A program made the position numbers and the translations under genes. This document shows, piece after piece, positions 51,530 through 60,053 of a DNA stretch of 64,000 nt; position 1 is the stretch's first letter; every line of letters begins with the position of its first letter. The notes under the pieces are model-generated. The model ran no database searches. It was not told the DNA's origin and was given only the letters and a program-made list of their open reading frames with translations. Source of the DNA: Actinocrispum wychmicini (GTDB taxonomy: Bacteria; Actinomycetota; Actinomycetes; Mycobacteriales; Pseudonocardiaceae); assembly GCF_004345645.1 (NCBI RefSeq), contig NZ_SLWS01000018.1, positions 111,330-175,329 on the forward strand, read 5' to 3'.

Positions 51530-52662
51530 AGCTGGTCCAGCCTTTCCTCGACACCGCCGGCGAACCGCACGAGATCCTTGCCCAGCGCGTAGAACCGATG
51601 CATCGGGTACGAGATGTCCACGCCGATCCCGCCGTGCAAGTGGTGGCACGTGTGCATGGCCTTCGGCAGTTCCTCGGTCAGCCAGTACGCGGCGACGTCC
51701 AGCGCGGACCTGGCGTCCCGGCCGGTGCCCAGCCGCCAGATCGCCGACCACGTGGCCAGGTGCAAGGTTCTGGCGGCGATGTACACGTCCGCGATCTGCT
51801 GCGCCACCGCCTGGAAAGTCGCCAACGGCTTGCCGAACTGCCGCCGGTTCCCGACGTGCTCAGCGGTCAACTCCAGAGCACCGGCCAACAATCCGTCACC
51901 CACCGCGCAGATCCCGGCAAGCGCAAACGCTTGCAAGTGTCTCGCCGAGCCCAGAAGCTCACCCGGAGTGTCATCGAGCCGGACTGTGTACTCCGGTTGC
52001 CCGCTAGATGAGTGTGTCTTTGTTAACACTACATCTTGCCTGTGAACTGAGTACACAAGATCATTGGCGACGACAAGGATACAAGTTGCATGCTCGGCGT
52101 ACGGAACCTGCGTCTTGGTCCCGGTGAGGAAGGCATCAGCGGTCCCGACGCGGCGGTCACGGTCGGTCCCGACGCCGCGGTCACGGTCGGCCCCAGCGCG
52201 GCGGTCACGGTCGGCCCCAGCGCGGCGGTCACGGTCGGTCCCGACGCCGCGGTCACGGTCGGCCCCAGCACCGCGATCACGGTCGGTCCCAGCGCCGCAG
52301 TCACGGTCGGTCCCAGCGCGGCTATCGTTGACTGTGACCTGCCCACGCATCGCTGCGGTCAAAACTCCGGGAGATGCCAGCCAGCGGTCCTGCTGTGCCA
52401 GCGTTCCCATGTGGACAATGGGCAGCACACCGAGGGCGAGCGTGGCCAACGCGGGCGTGTCCACCGCGGCCCGGCCGACCTCGGCGAGCACCACGCACGT
52501 CTCGATCACGCCAAGGCCGTCGCCGCCGAGCCGCTCAGGCCTGGCCAGTGTGAGCAGACCGGCTTGATCCAGGGCCTTCCATGGCTGCTCGGGTTCGCGG
52601 CGCAGGACGCTCGCGGCCAGGTCGGCGATCTCCCGTTGGGTGTCGTCGAAGCTGAAGTCCAC
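51514..52662 (-). CDS. fadE28: Steroid acyl-CoA dehydrogenase ChsE1 / FadE28 with internal repeat insert
   Basis: 382 residues, longer than the roughly 340 of mycobacterial FadE28. MDFSFDDTQREIADLAASVL start, then NRRQFGKPLATFQAVAQQIADVY and CHHLHGGIGVDISYPMHRFY at the C-terminus. The excess is a 64-residue stretch (111-174) of eight-residue repeats rich in Asp and Arg, sitting where the first strands of the middle beta-domain should be, between MRGQVT and DAFLTGTKTQVPYAEH. The partner of FadE29. The insert is strongly charged and alternates acid and base, so it may loop out. Confidence 0.87.
   Translation of the reverse strand: MDFSFDDTQREIADLAASVLRREPEQPWKALDQAGLLTLARPERLGGDGLGVIETCVVLAEVGRAAVDTPALATLALGVLPIVHMGTLAQQDRWLASPGVLTAAMRGQVTVNDSRAGTDRDCGAGTDRDRGAGADRDRGVGTDRDRRAGADRDRRAGADRDRGVGTDRDRRVGTADAFLTGTKTQVPYAEHATCILVVANDLVYSVHRQDVVLTKTHSSSGQPEYTVRLDDTPGELLGSARHLQAFALAGICAVGDGLLAGALELTAEHVGNRRQFGKPLATFQAVAQQIADVYIAARTLHLATWSAIWRLGTGRDARSALDVAAYWLTEELPKAMHTCHHLHGGIGVDISYPMHRFYALGKDLVRFAGGVEERLDQLCSSI
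52141..52332 (-). repeat. Eight tandem 24-bp repeats inside fadE28
   Basis: Eight contiguous units of exactly 24 bp (plus-strand form GGTCCCGACGCCGCGGTCAC then GGTC). On the coding strand they read DRDRGAGA, DRDRGVGT, DRDRRAGA and close variants; the first unit (VNDSRAGT) is diverged. Two adjacent units (3 and 4 on the plus strand) are identical. Confidence 0.95.
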
Positions 52663-52670
52663 CGAACCTC

Positions 52671-54674
52671 CTATCGGGGCAGTCCGAGGACGCGCTCGGC
52701 GGCCAGGGTCAACAGGATCTGGCTGGTGCCGCCGGCGATGCTCAGGCAGCGGGTCAGGAGGAAGGCGTGGATCGCGTCGCCCGCCACATCCGCCAGGGCG
52801 CCTTCCGGCCCGTACAGGTCCAGTGCGGCCTCAGCCACCTCCTGCCGGTGCCGGACGCCGACGAGTTTGCGCACGCTCGGGTCCGTGGCGAGATGGTCCA
52901 TCAAGGACACCACCAGCCCGTCGGCCACCAAGGCGCCCAACCGTTCCTGATCACACCCTCGGGTGGCAGCCAGGTGGAGCAGGCCTTCCACCTCGGCGCC
53001 GAACGAGGATCCGCCGCCCATGGCCACGCGCTCGTTCGCCAGGGTCGTGCGGGTCAGCCGCCAGCCGTCGCCCAGGTCGCCCACGACGCACGAGTCCGGG
53101 ACGAACACGTCGTCCAGGAACACCTCGTTGAACATGGCGTCGCCGGTGATCTCCCGCAACGGTCGGATGTCGATGCCTTCGGACCGCATGTCCACCAGGA
53201 AGTACGTGATTCCCTTGTGTTTGGGCACGTCCGGGTCGGTGCGGGCGAGGCAGATCGCCCAGTCCGCCTCGGCGGCGCGGGACGTCCAGACCTTCTGGCC
53301 GGACAGCCGCCAGCCGCCGTCGGCCCGGACCGCGCGCGTCCGCAACGCGGCCAGGTCCGAGCCTGCCTCGGGTTCGCTGAACAGTTGGCACCACGAGATC
53401 TCGCCGCGCAGGGTCGGCCGCACGAACCTGTCCTGCTGCTCAGGGGTGCCGTGCTGGAGGACGGTCGGCGCGGCCCACGCCCCGATCACCAGGTCCGGCC
53501 GCCGCACACCGGCCCGCCGGAGTTCGTCGGCGATCATCACCTGGTCCGAGGCGGACGCGTCGAGGCCGTAGGGCTTGGGCCACTCGGGCATGAGCAGTCC
53601 GGTCTCGGCCAGTCGCGCACGTTGGTCATCCAGAGACAGGGCGGCGATCTCCGCGATCAGGTCCCGGGTTCGACTGTCCGCAGTGGAGGCCGCACGGACC
53701 TGGCGCCGCGCGCCGCTCAATGCCAGTTCGGCGACCCGACGACGCCACATGGCCGTGCCGCCGAGCAACGCCCGCAAGGTCAACGCCCGCCGCAGGTACA
53801 GGTGGGCGTCATGTTCCCAGGTGAAGCCGATGCCGCCGAGCACTTGGACGCAGTCCTTCGCGGTCTCCACGGCCGCTTCCAGTGCCACGGCCGCCGCGAC
53901 CGCCGCGGACAACGGGTGTTCGTCGGGTGCCTCGTCGGCTGCGCGCGCCGCGTCCCATGCTGCCGCCGACGCCGCGGAGACCCGGCACAACATGCCCGCA
54001 CACAGGTGTTTCACCGCCTGGAAGGAGCCGATCGGCTTGCCGAACTGCGCACGCACCTTCGCGTACGAGGTCGCCGTGTCCAGGCACCAGCGCGCGATGC
54101 CCGTGGCCTCGGCGGCGGCGAGGGTCGCGGCCAGGTCCAGGACCTCCCGGGTACTCACCGGAATGACGTGAGTACCGCTCGCATTCGTCGGCCGGGCCGA
54201 CAGTGGTTGGGACAAGTCCAGGGACTCACGGGCGGTCGACGGCCCGTCCACCAACGTCCAGACGTCGTCCACCGCGACGAGTTGATACGGTGCGTGACCG
54301 AACAGCGGCCCGTCCGGCAGGAGTCCGACCGCGACCGGGATACCGCCTTCGGCCAGCGCGGGCAGCAGTTCCTTGGCCGCCGGGCTGTCCGGGCTACGAG
54401 CGAGTAACAGTCCGGTGAGCACAGTCGGCAACACCGGCCCCGGGACCAACGCGGCGGCAGTCTGTTCCAGCGCGGCGGCCAGGTCCGCGACCGATCCGCC
54501 CCCGTCCGGCCGGACCATCTCGAACAAACCCAGGTGGGCCAGGTCGGCCCAGTGTTCCCGCCAGTGCTTCGCGCCGTCCCGGCCGCGGACGGTCGCGACC
54601 ACGCCGGCGCGGTCGGCCCACGCCCTGATCGACTCCCCGATGGCCCGCTGCTCAGCGGTAATGGCGATCGACAC
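52671..54674 (-). CDS. fadE34: Fused double acyl-CoA dehydrogenase FadE34 (ChsE3)
   Basis: 667 residues made of two ACAD halves. The first (about 1-330) has SYAKVRAQFGKPIGSFQAVKH and QVLGGIGFTWEHDAHLYLRR. The second (about 345-667) has LFSEPEAGSDLAALRTRAVR, GQKVWTSRAAEADWAICLAR and GGTSQILLTLAAERVLGLPR. The fusion is the hallmark of FadE34, which acts on the five-carbon steroid side chain. It is divergent from kstR as in M. tuberculosis (Rv3573c/Rv3574). The GTG at 54674 lies 10 bp from a KstR box. It leads the six-gene side-chain operon. Confidence 0.92.
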   Translation of the reverse strand: MSIAITAEQRAIGESIRAWADRAGVVATVRGRDGAKHWREHWADLAHLGLFEMVRPDGGGSVADLAAALEQTAAALVPGPVLPTVLTGLLLARSPDSPAAKELLPALAEGGIPVAVGLLPDGPLFGHAPYQLVAVDDVWTLVDGPSTARESLDLSQPLSARPTNASGTHVIPVSTREVLDLAATLAAAEATGIARWCLDTATSYAKVRAQFGKPIGSFQAVKHLCAGMLCRVSAASAAAWDAARAADEAPDEHPLSAAVAAAVALEAAVETAKDCVQVLGGIGFTWEHDAHLYLRRALTLRALLGGTAMWRRRVAELALSGARRQVRAASTADSRTRDLIAEIAALSLDDQRARLAETGLLMPEWPKPYGLDASASDQVMIADELRRAGVRRPDLVIGAWAAPTVLQHGTPEQQDRFVRPTLRGEISWCQLFSEPEAGSDLAALRTRAVRADGGWRLSGQKVWTSRAAEADWAICLARTDPDVPKHKGITYFLVDMRSEGIDIRPLREITGDAMFNEVFLDDVFVPDSCVVGDLGDGWRLTRTTLANERVAMGGGSSFGAEVEGLLHLAATRGCDQERLGALVADGLVVSLMDHLATDPSVRKLVGVRHRQEVAEAALDLYGPEGALADVAGDAIHAFLLTRCLSIAGGTSQILLTLAAERVLGLPR

Positions 54675-54684
54675 ACGGTCATTA

Positions 54685-54698
54685 TAGAACGTGTTTCA
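54685..54698. promoter_or_regulatory. KstR box upstream of fadE34
   Basis: TAGAACGTGTTTCA, full consensus match, 10 bp from the fadE34 start. Confidence 0.85.
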
Positions 54699-54761
54699 GT
54701 TCTGTCGGCAACCCCGGCAGCGCGTATGATTCGAACGCGCGCGGTACACTGGTATCTGAAG

Positions 54762-54775
54762 TGGAACAGGTTTTA
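54762..54775. promoter_or_regulatory. KstR box upstream of kstR (autoregulation)
   Basis: TGGAACAGGTTTTA, full consensus match, 17 bp from the kstR start. Together with the box at 54685 it controls both divergent promoters. Confidence 0.85.
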
Positions 54776-54792
54776 GCAAGGGGTTCGGATCG

Positions 54793-55407
54793 ATGACAGC
54801 GACACCGTCCGGTGCGATCAGCGCTCTCGGCGACGACGAGCTCGGCTCGGCGGCCCAGCGCGACCGGCGCAAGCGCATCCTGGACGCGACCATCGCGCTG
54901 GCCACCAAGGGCGGCTACGACGCGGTCCAGATGCGTGCCGTGGCCGAACGCGCCGAAGTGGCACTGGGCACCCTGTACCGGTACTTCCCGTCCAAGATCC
55001 ACCTCCTGGTGTCCGGCCTGGCCCGCGAGTTCGAGCGCAACCAGGAACGCATCGAGAAGGCGTCGGTGCCCGGCGAGACCCCGTACGACCGGGTGCTGTT
55101 CGTTCTCGGCCGGGTGACCAGGGCGATGCAGCGCGACCCGCACCTCACCGAGGCGATGACCCGCGCGTTCATGTTCGCCGACACCTCGGCGGCGACCGAG
55201 GTCGACCACGTGAGCCTGCTGATGGAGCGGATGTTCACCCGAGTAATGCATGACGGCGAGCCCACCGACGAGGACAAGGCCATCGCCCGGGTGATCGGCG
55301 ACGTCTGGCTGTCCAATCTGGTCTCCTGGGTGACCAGGCGCGCGTCCGCGACGGACGTGACCACGCGCCTGGAACTCACCGTACGACTGCTGCTCAAGAA
55401 GGACTGA
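54793..55407 (+). CDS. kstR: TetR-family cholesterol regulon repressor KstR
   Basis: 204 residues. N-terminal LGSAAQRDRRKRILDATIAL, HTH RAVAERAEVALGTLYRYFPS, and C-terminal DVWLSNLVSWVTRRASATDV, all close to mycobacterial KstR. That repressor is released by 3-oxo-steroid CoA esters from early sterol catabolism. Divergent from fadE34 with two boxes between. ATG 54793 is the first start after the box. Confidence 0.95.
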   Translation: MTATPSGAISALGDDELGSAAQRDRRKRILDATIALATKGGYDAVQMRAVAERAEVALGTLYRYFPSKIHLLVSGLAREFERNQERIEKASVPGETPYDRVLFVLGRVTRAMQRDPHLTEAMTRAFMFADTSAATEVDHVSLLMERMFTRVMHDGEPTDEDKAIARVIGDVWLSNLVSWVTRRASATDVTTRLELTVRLLLKKD

Positions 55408-55412
55408 GGCTT

Positions 55413-56582
55413 TCAGCCCAGGACGCCGCTGATCGAGGCGTGTCCTTTCAGCAGGTTGCGGGCGATGGTCCGGCGCTGGATCTCGTCCGTGCCCTCGTAG
55501 ATCCGCAGCAGCCGCAGCTCGCGGTACCACCGCTCGATCGGCAGTTCACGGGTGTAGCCCATGCCGCCGTGGATCTGCAGGACGCGGTCGACGATCTCGT
55601 TGGCCTTCACCCCGCCGTACAGCTTGGCCATGGACTGCGCCTGCCGGGAGTCCATGCCCTGGTCGACCTGCCACGCGGCGTGCAGCACGAGCCAGCGCAA
55701 CGCCTCGATCTCCACCGCCGAGTCCGCGATCATCCACTGGATCGCCTGGCGTTCCGCGATCGGCTGGCCGAACGTGGTCCGGGTCCTGGCGTAGTCGATG
55801 CCCATGTCGACGAGCCGCTCGCACGCGCCGATCGCACGGGCGGGCAGCAGGTACCGGCCCTGGCCGATCCACCGCATCGCCAGTTCGAAGCCGCGGCCGA
55901 CCTCGCCGAGGATGTTGCGGGACGGCACGCGCACGTTGTCGAACGTCAGCGCGGCCGGGCCCCACTCGCCCATGGTGTCGATCGGGTGCGACTTCCAGCC
56001 CATCTCCCGGTCGGCCAGGAAGCACGTGACGCCGCCGTTGGCACCCTTCTCCTTGTCCGTCACCGCGAACACCATGGTGAAGTCGGCTTCGTTGCCGCCG
56101 GTGATGAACGTCTTCTCGCCGTTGATCACCCAGTCGTCGCCGTCCTGGTGGGCGAACGCGCGGATGGCCCGCGCGTCCGAGCCGGCGCCGGGCTCGGTGA
56201 TCGCGAAGCACGAGATCTTCTCGCCCGCGATGGTCGGCTTCAGGTACGTCTCACGCTGCTCTTCGTTGGCGTAGAACAGGATATTGTCCGCGGCGCCGCC
56301 GAACCGGAACTGGATGAACGAACGCCCCAGTTCCGCCTCCAGCAGGGCGGCCATGATCGCGCCCAGGTTCATGCCGCCGTACTCCTCGGGGGTGAGCACA
56401 CCCCAGAAGCCGGACTCCTTGGCCTTCAACTGAAGCTCGCGGATCTCGGCGCGCTCCAGGCCGGGCCGCCCGGCGCGTTCCCGCCGGAGCACCTCCGGCT
56501 CCAACGGCATGATCTCCTTGCGCACGAATGTCCGCACCCAGTCGCGGACCTCACGCTGCTCGCCGGTGAGTGAGAAGTCCAT
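55413..56582 (-). CDS. Acyl-CoA dehydrogenase, general type
   Basis: 389 residues, full-length ACAD. TPEEYGGMNLGAIMAALLEA, FAITEPGAGSDARAIRAFA, NGEKTFITGGNEADFTMVF and C-terminal LLRIYEGTDEIQRRTIARNL. It is not one of the heteromeric steroid types. It shares a strand with the downstream-named SDR (9-bp gap) and converges with kstR. Likely dehydrogenates a branched or medium-chain acyl-CoA; regulation by the nearby TetR at 57414 is inferred. Confidence 0.82.
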   Translation of the reverse strand: MDFSLTGEQREVRDWVRTFVRKEIMPLEPEVLRRERAGRPGLERAEIRELQLKAKESGFWGVLTPEEYGGMNLGAIMAALLEAELGRSFIQFRFGGAADNILFYANEEQRETYLKPTIAGEKISCFAITEPGAGSDARAIRAFAHQDGDDWVINGEKTFITGGNEADFTMVFAVTDKEKGANGGVTCFLADREMGWKSHPIDTMGEWGPAALTFDNVRVPSRNILGEVGRGFELAMRWIGQGRYLLPARAIGACERLVDMGIDYARTRTTFGQPIAERQAIQWMIADSAVEIEALRWLVLHAAWQVDQGMDSRQAQSMAKLYGGVKANEIVDRVLQIHGGMGYTRELPIERWYRELRLLRIYEGTDEIQRRTIARNLLKGHASISGVLG

Positions 56583-56591
56583 TGTCAGCTC

Positions 56592-57350
56592 CTAGAGACG
56601 GCGGCCGCCGTCGACATAGATGGTTTGACCGGTGATGAACGAGGACTCGTCGCCGACCAGGAACGCGATCGTGGCGGCGATGTCGGCGGGCTGGCCGACC
56701 CGGCGCACCGGCGTGATGTCGGCGCTGCGCTGGGCCAGTTCCGCCGGCGTGATCCCGACGCGCTCGGCTGTGGCCGCGGTCATCTCGGTGACGATGAAGC
56801 CGGGGGCGACCGCGTTCACGTTGATACCGAACGGACCCAGTTCGATCGCGAGCGTGCGGGTGAACCCCTGCAGGCCCATCTTGGCGGCCGAGTAGTTGGC
56901 CTGGCCGCGGTTGCCCAGCGCGGACACGCTGGACAGGCTCACGATCTTGCCGTACTTCTGGGCGACCATGTGCTTCTGCGCGGCCTTGCTCGCCAGGAAC
57001 GCGCCCTTGAGGTGGACGCCGATCACCGTGTCCCAGTCCTGCTCGGTGAGCTTGAACAGCAGGTTGTCCCTGGTCACGCCGGCGTTGTTGACCAGGATGT
57101 CCAGCGACCCGAACTCCTCGGCGGCCCGGTCGGCGGCGTTGGTCACCTGATCGGCGTCGGTGACGTCGGCGCCGACCGCGATCGCCCGCCCGCCGGCCGC
57201 CACAATGGCATCCACAGTGGACTTACCAGCGGCCTCGTCCAGATCGAGGACCACCACGGCCGCGCCGTCCGCCGCCAGCCGCGCGGCGACAGCGGCACCG
57301 ATTCCCCTCGCCGCCCCGGTCACCAGGGCCACCCGTCCGTCCAGAGCCAT
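56592..57350 (-). CDS. SDR-family 3-oxoacyl reductase / 3-hydroxyacyl-CoA dehydrogenase (FabG-like)
   Basis: 252 residues. Cofactor motif VTGAARGIGAAVAARLA, NNAG in LVNNAGVTRDNLLFKL, catalytic SLSSVSALGNRGQANYSAAK and PG motif AVAPGFIVTEM. The ACAD behind it suggests a beta-oxidation role. ATG 57350 was chosen; the longer frame upstream crosses the promoter and the divergent TetR gene. Confidence 0.85.
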   Translation of the reverse strand: MALDGRVALVTGAARGIGAAVAARLAADGAAVVVLDLDEAAGKSTVDAIVAAGGRAIAVGADVTDADQVTNAADRAAEEFGSLDILVNNAGVTRDNLLFKLTEQDWDTVIGVHLKGAFLASKAAQKHMVAQKYGKIVSLSSVSALGNRGQANYSAAKMGLQGFTRTLAIELGPFGINVNAVAPGFIVTEMTAATAERVGITPAELAQRSADITPVRRVGQPADIAATIAFLVGDESSFITGQTIYVDGGRRL

Positions 57351-57368
57351 CCGAGTCCTCCGAAAACC

Positions 57369-57384
57369 ATACGCTGTTAGGTAT
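57369..57384. promoter_or_regulatory. Weak inverted repeat between SDR and TetR genes
   Basis: ATAC and GTAT arms with eight bases between, in the 63-bp divergent gap. The arms are short, so this is a tentative operator. Confidence 0.25.
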
Positions 57385-57413
57385 AGTCCGAGCATAACTC
57401 CGGGAGGACACAG

Positions 57414-58040
57414 ATGCCACGGCCGACGACACCCTTGCTGAGCCGGGATCGGATCAGGGTGGCCGCACTGGCGATCATCGACCGCGACGGCCTCCCGGGC
57501 CTGTCCATGCGCCGCCTCGCCGCCGACCTCGGCGTGCAGGCACCGTCCCTGTACAGCCACTTCCCCACCAAGGACGCCCTGCTGGACGAGGTCTGCGACG
57601 CGATCATGTCCGCCGTCGACGTCTCCGACTTCGCCGGCACCGACTGGCGCAAAGGCATCCGGACGTGGGCGAGGTCATACCGCGCGGCCCTGGCCGCCCA
57701 CCCCAACGTGGTCCCGTTCCTGGCCGGCGGCCCGGCCCGGCGGGACTCGGCACTCCGGGTCGCCGACGCGGTGCACGGCGGGCTCGTGCGGGCGGGCTGG
57801 CCGCCGAAACTGGCGACCATGATCGGAGCGTCCACGAAGTACCTGGTCCTGGGCGCCGCGATCGGCTCGTTCTCCCGGGGCTTCGAAGACGACGTGCAGG
57901 TCTACCTCGACCGGTATCCCAACCTCAACCAGGCCCACCGCCTGGCCGAACACGCCGACGAGATCGACCAGGGCTCGTTCGAACTGGCCCTGGACGCCTT
58001 CCTGCACGGCCTCTCAGCCCTGCACGGTGCGACCACCTGA
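57414..58040 (+). CDS. TetR-family regulator
   Basis: 208 residues. HTH LPGLSMRRLAADLGVQAPSL and YSHFPTKDALLDEVCDAIM, then a TetR_C-type ligand domain. GGGAGGA precedes ATG 57414. Divergent from the SDR-ACAD pair, which it probably represses. Confidence 0.8.
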   Translation: MPRPTTPLLSRDRIRVAALAIIDRDGLPGLSMRRLAADLGVQAPSLYSHFPTKDALLDEVCDAIMSAVDVSDFAGTDWRKGIRTWARSYRAALAAHPNVVPFLAGGPARRDSALRVADAVHGGLVRAGWPPKLATMIGASTKYLVLGAAIGSFSRGFEDDVQVYLDRYPNLNQAHRLAEHADEIDQGSFELALDAFLHGLSALHGATT

Positions 58041-58071
58041 CCCGGGCGGGTCCCGGGCCAGGATTCACTGG

Positions 58072-58557
58072 TCAGTTCGTCAGGCTGTCGAACATGCCAG
58101 GTTCGTAGGAACCCGCCGGGGTACGCACGATCACGTTCATCCGGTTGGCCGCGTTGATCAACGCCACCAAGGAGACGAGTGCGACGACCTGGTCTTCGTC
58201 GTAGTGCTTGCGCACCTGGGCCCAGGTCTCGTCGGACACGCCGGTGTGGGCATCGGCGAGCCGGGTGCCTTCCTCGGCGAGCGCCAACGCGGCCCGCTCG
58301 GCCTCGGTGAACACAGTCGCCTCACGCCACGCGGCGACCAGATTGAGCCGGACCGAGGTCTCGCCGGCGGCCGTGGCGTCCTTGGTGTGCATGTCGGTGC
58401 AGAAGCCGCAGCCGTTGATCTGACTGGCCCGCAACGACACCAGCTCCTGGATGGGCAGCGGCAGCGGCGACTGCCGGATCACCATGCTGGCGTTGGCGAA
58501 CCGCTTGCCGAACTTGGCGGCGAGCTCGTTGTCGAACATGTTGAGTCGAGTTTCCAT
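58072..58557 (-). CDS. AhpD-like carboxymuconolactone decarboxylase family protein
   Basis: 161 residues with the CxxC redox motif in NGCGFCTDMHTKDA and a helical fold. Family members are alkylhydroperoxidase-type peroxidases or lactone decarboxylases. It lies beside a flavin monooxygenase on the same strand; a peroxide-protection role is possible. ATG 58557 preferred over GTG 58563. Confidence 0.8.
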   Translation of the reverse strand: METRLNMFDNELAAKFGKRFANASMVIRQSPLPLPIQELVSLRASQINGCGFCTDMHTKDATAAGETSVRLNLVAAWREATVFTEAERAALALAEEGTRLADAHTGVSDETWAQVRKHYDEDQVVALVSLVALINAANRMNVIVRTPAGSYEPGMFDSLTN

Positions 58558-58615
58558 GGCCACAAGATGCCGACCACCCGCTCCTTGTGACAGCTCGCCG
58601 ACGTGACGCGCACCA

Positions 58616-60016
58616 CTAGGCGGTCAGCAAGGCATCACGGACCTTCGTGGCCTCGGCCGTCGATGCTCCCCGCCACGCCACGATGTCGTCCGGACGCACC
58701 AGCAGACATTCGTCGTCGGACAGGAAGTCGACCTGGTCGCCCGTGACGGTCGCCCAGTCCGGACCGGCCAGGTCCACTGTGGAGCGACTGTCGTCGAGCC
58801 ACCGGTGTGGGATCCGGGTGCCGACCCGGCCGGCCGGTGCGAACTCAAGGATCGGCTCCTCGGAACCGTCCGGCACCAGTGCTCCCTCGGTGTACTGAAA
58901 GCCGCCTGCCGCAAGGACGAACGGATGCGCCAACGTGGGATCCGGTGTGCCGAGGGTGAAGCTCTCGGCGCGACGCGTGGACTGGTCCGCCACGAACCAT
59001 CCGGCTGGGCGGCGTTCGGCGTGGTAACTGGCGAGCAACGACGGCGCGGCTTCGCCGCGCAGGACGGCGGCGAGTTTCCAGCCGAGGTTGTGCACGTCGG
59101 CGATCCCGGTGTTGGCGCCGCTGGCCGCGTACGGTGGCATCACGTGGGCCGCGTCACCCGCCAGGTGCACCCGTCCCGCCGAGTAGTGGTCCGCCACCAG
59201 CATCTCCGCCTGCCACGGCAGGACACTGCGGACCTCCAGGTCCGGCGCGGGCACGCCGAGCGCCGTCCGCACCAGCGTCGGCCAGTCCCGGTCGGTATCG
59301 GCGCCCGGCGTCATGAACACCCAACGGCGACGGCCGTCCACGGACGCCAGTCCGCCCGGAATGTCCGGGTGATCGATCCGGCACAGGTTGAACTCCCGGC
59401 CGCGCACCACGGACGCGAGGTCGGCGTAGAAGTACACATTCACGTTCGGTTCCCCGACGGCGCCCTGGCCCGACCGGGTGATGCCCAGGGCGTCCCGTAC
59501 GCCGCTGTGTGCCCCGTCCGCGGCGATCAGATACTGGGCGTGGATCTCCTCGCCGGCGAGCCGGCCGACCACGCCGTCGGTCGTCTGCTCGAAACCGAGC
59601 AGCTCTGTGCTGAACCGAACCTCGGCACCGGCCTCGACAGCGGCCGCCCGCAGGACGGGCTCCAGTACGTCCTGCGCGATCAGGCATGGCAGCTCCGGGC
59701 TGACTTCCACGGCCGAAACCCCGGTCGGCTGCCACAACGGCAACTGCTCTGCCTCCGCCAGGGTGCGTCCGGCGGCCATGTGGTCGTGCCCGGCCAGGTC
59801 CCGCGCTGCCTCGTGGACCAGGCCGGCGAGCCCCATCTCGCGGAAGATCTCCATGGTCCGGACGTGGAATCGGCGCGCTTTCGGCTGCGGTGACGTGGTC
59901 TCGCGCCGCTCGACCACCGTCACTGGGACGCCGTGGTGCCGCAGCACGAGCGCGGCCGTGAGCCCGACCAGTCCGCCGCCGACGACCAACACCTCTGGTG
60001 TACGTTGTCCACTCAT
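58616..60016 (-). CDS. Class A flavin-dependent aromatic monooxygenase
   Basis: 466 residues. FAD motif VLVVGGGLVGLTAALVLRHH, RRFHVRTMEIFREMG, DG motif YLIAADGAHSGVRDAL, and the GD motif HLAGDAAHVMPPYAASGANT. This is the phenol-hydroxylase/polyketide-hydroxylase class, which uses NAD(P)H and oxygen. The substrate is unknown. Divergent from a TetR gene with repeated ACGTTGTnCAC words between. ATG 60016 chosen. Confidence 0.85.
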   Translation of the reverse strand: MSGQRTPEVLVVGGGLVGLTAALVLRHHGVPVTVVERRETTSPQPKARRFHVRTMEIFREMGLAGLVHEAARDLAGHDHMAAGRTLAEAEQLPLWQPTGVSAVEVSPELPCLIAQDVLEPVLRAAAVEAGAEVRFSTELLGFEQTTDGVVGRLAGEEIHAQYLIAADGAHSGVRDALGITRSGQGAVGEPNVNVYFYADLASVVRGREFNLCRIDHPDIPGGLASVDGRRRWVFMTPGADTDRDWPTLVRTALGVPAPDLEVRSVLPWQAEMLVADHYSAGRVHLAGDAAHVMPPYAASGANTGIADVHNLGWKLAAVLRGEAAPSLLASYHAERRPAGWFVADQSTRRAESFTLGTPDPTLAHPFVLAAGGFQYTEGALVPDGSEEPILEFAPAGRVGTRIPHRWLDDSRSTVDLAGPDWATVTGDQVDFLSDDECLLVRPDDIVAWRGASTAEATKVRDALLTA

Positions 60017-60032
60017 ATGGACGTTGTACACC
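59997..60032. promoter_or_regulatory. Operator candidate between monooxygenase and TetR genes
   Basis: GGTGTAC at 59997 and GTACACC at 60026 form an inverted pair. ACGTTGTCCAC and ACGTTGTACAC also repeat 19 bp apart in the same direction. The site overlaps the monooxygenase start codon region. Confidence 0.5.
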
Positions 60033-60053
60033 AACTGCTAGCCTGTGTCGACC

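Noticed and set aside
52090..52950. Repeat-rich plus-strand frame (GPDAAVTV units) opposite fadE28
   Set aside because: It exists only because 24-bp repeats stay open in several frames. The minus frame continues into ACAD sequence on both sides.
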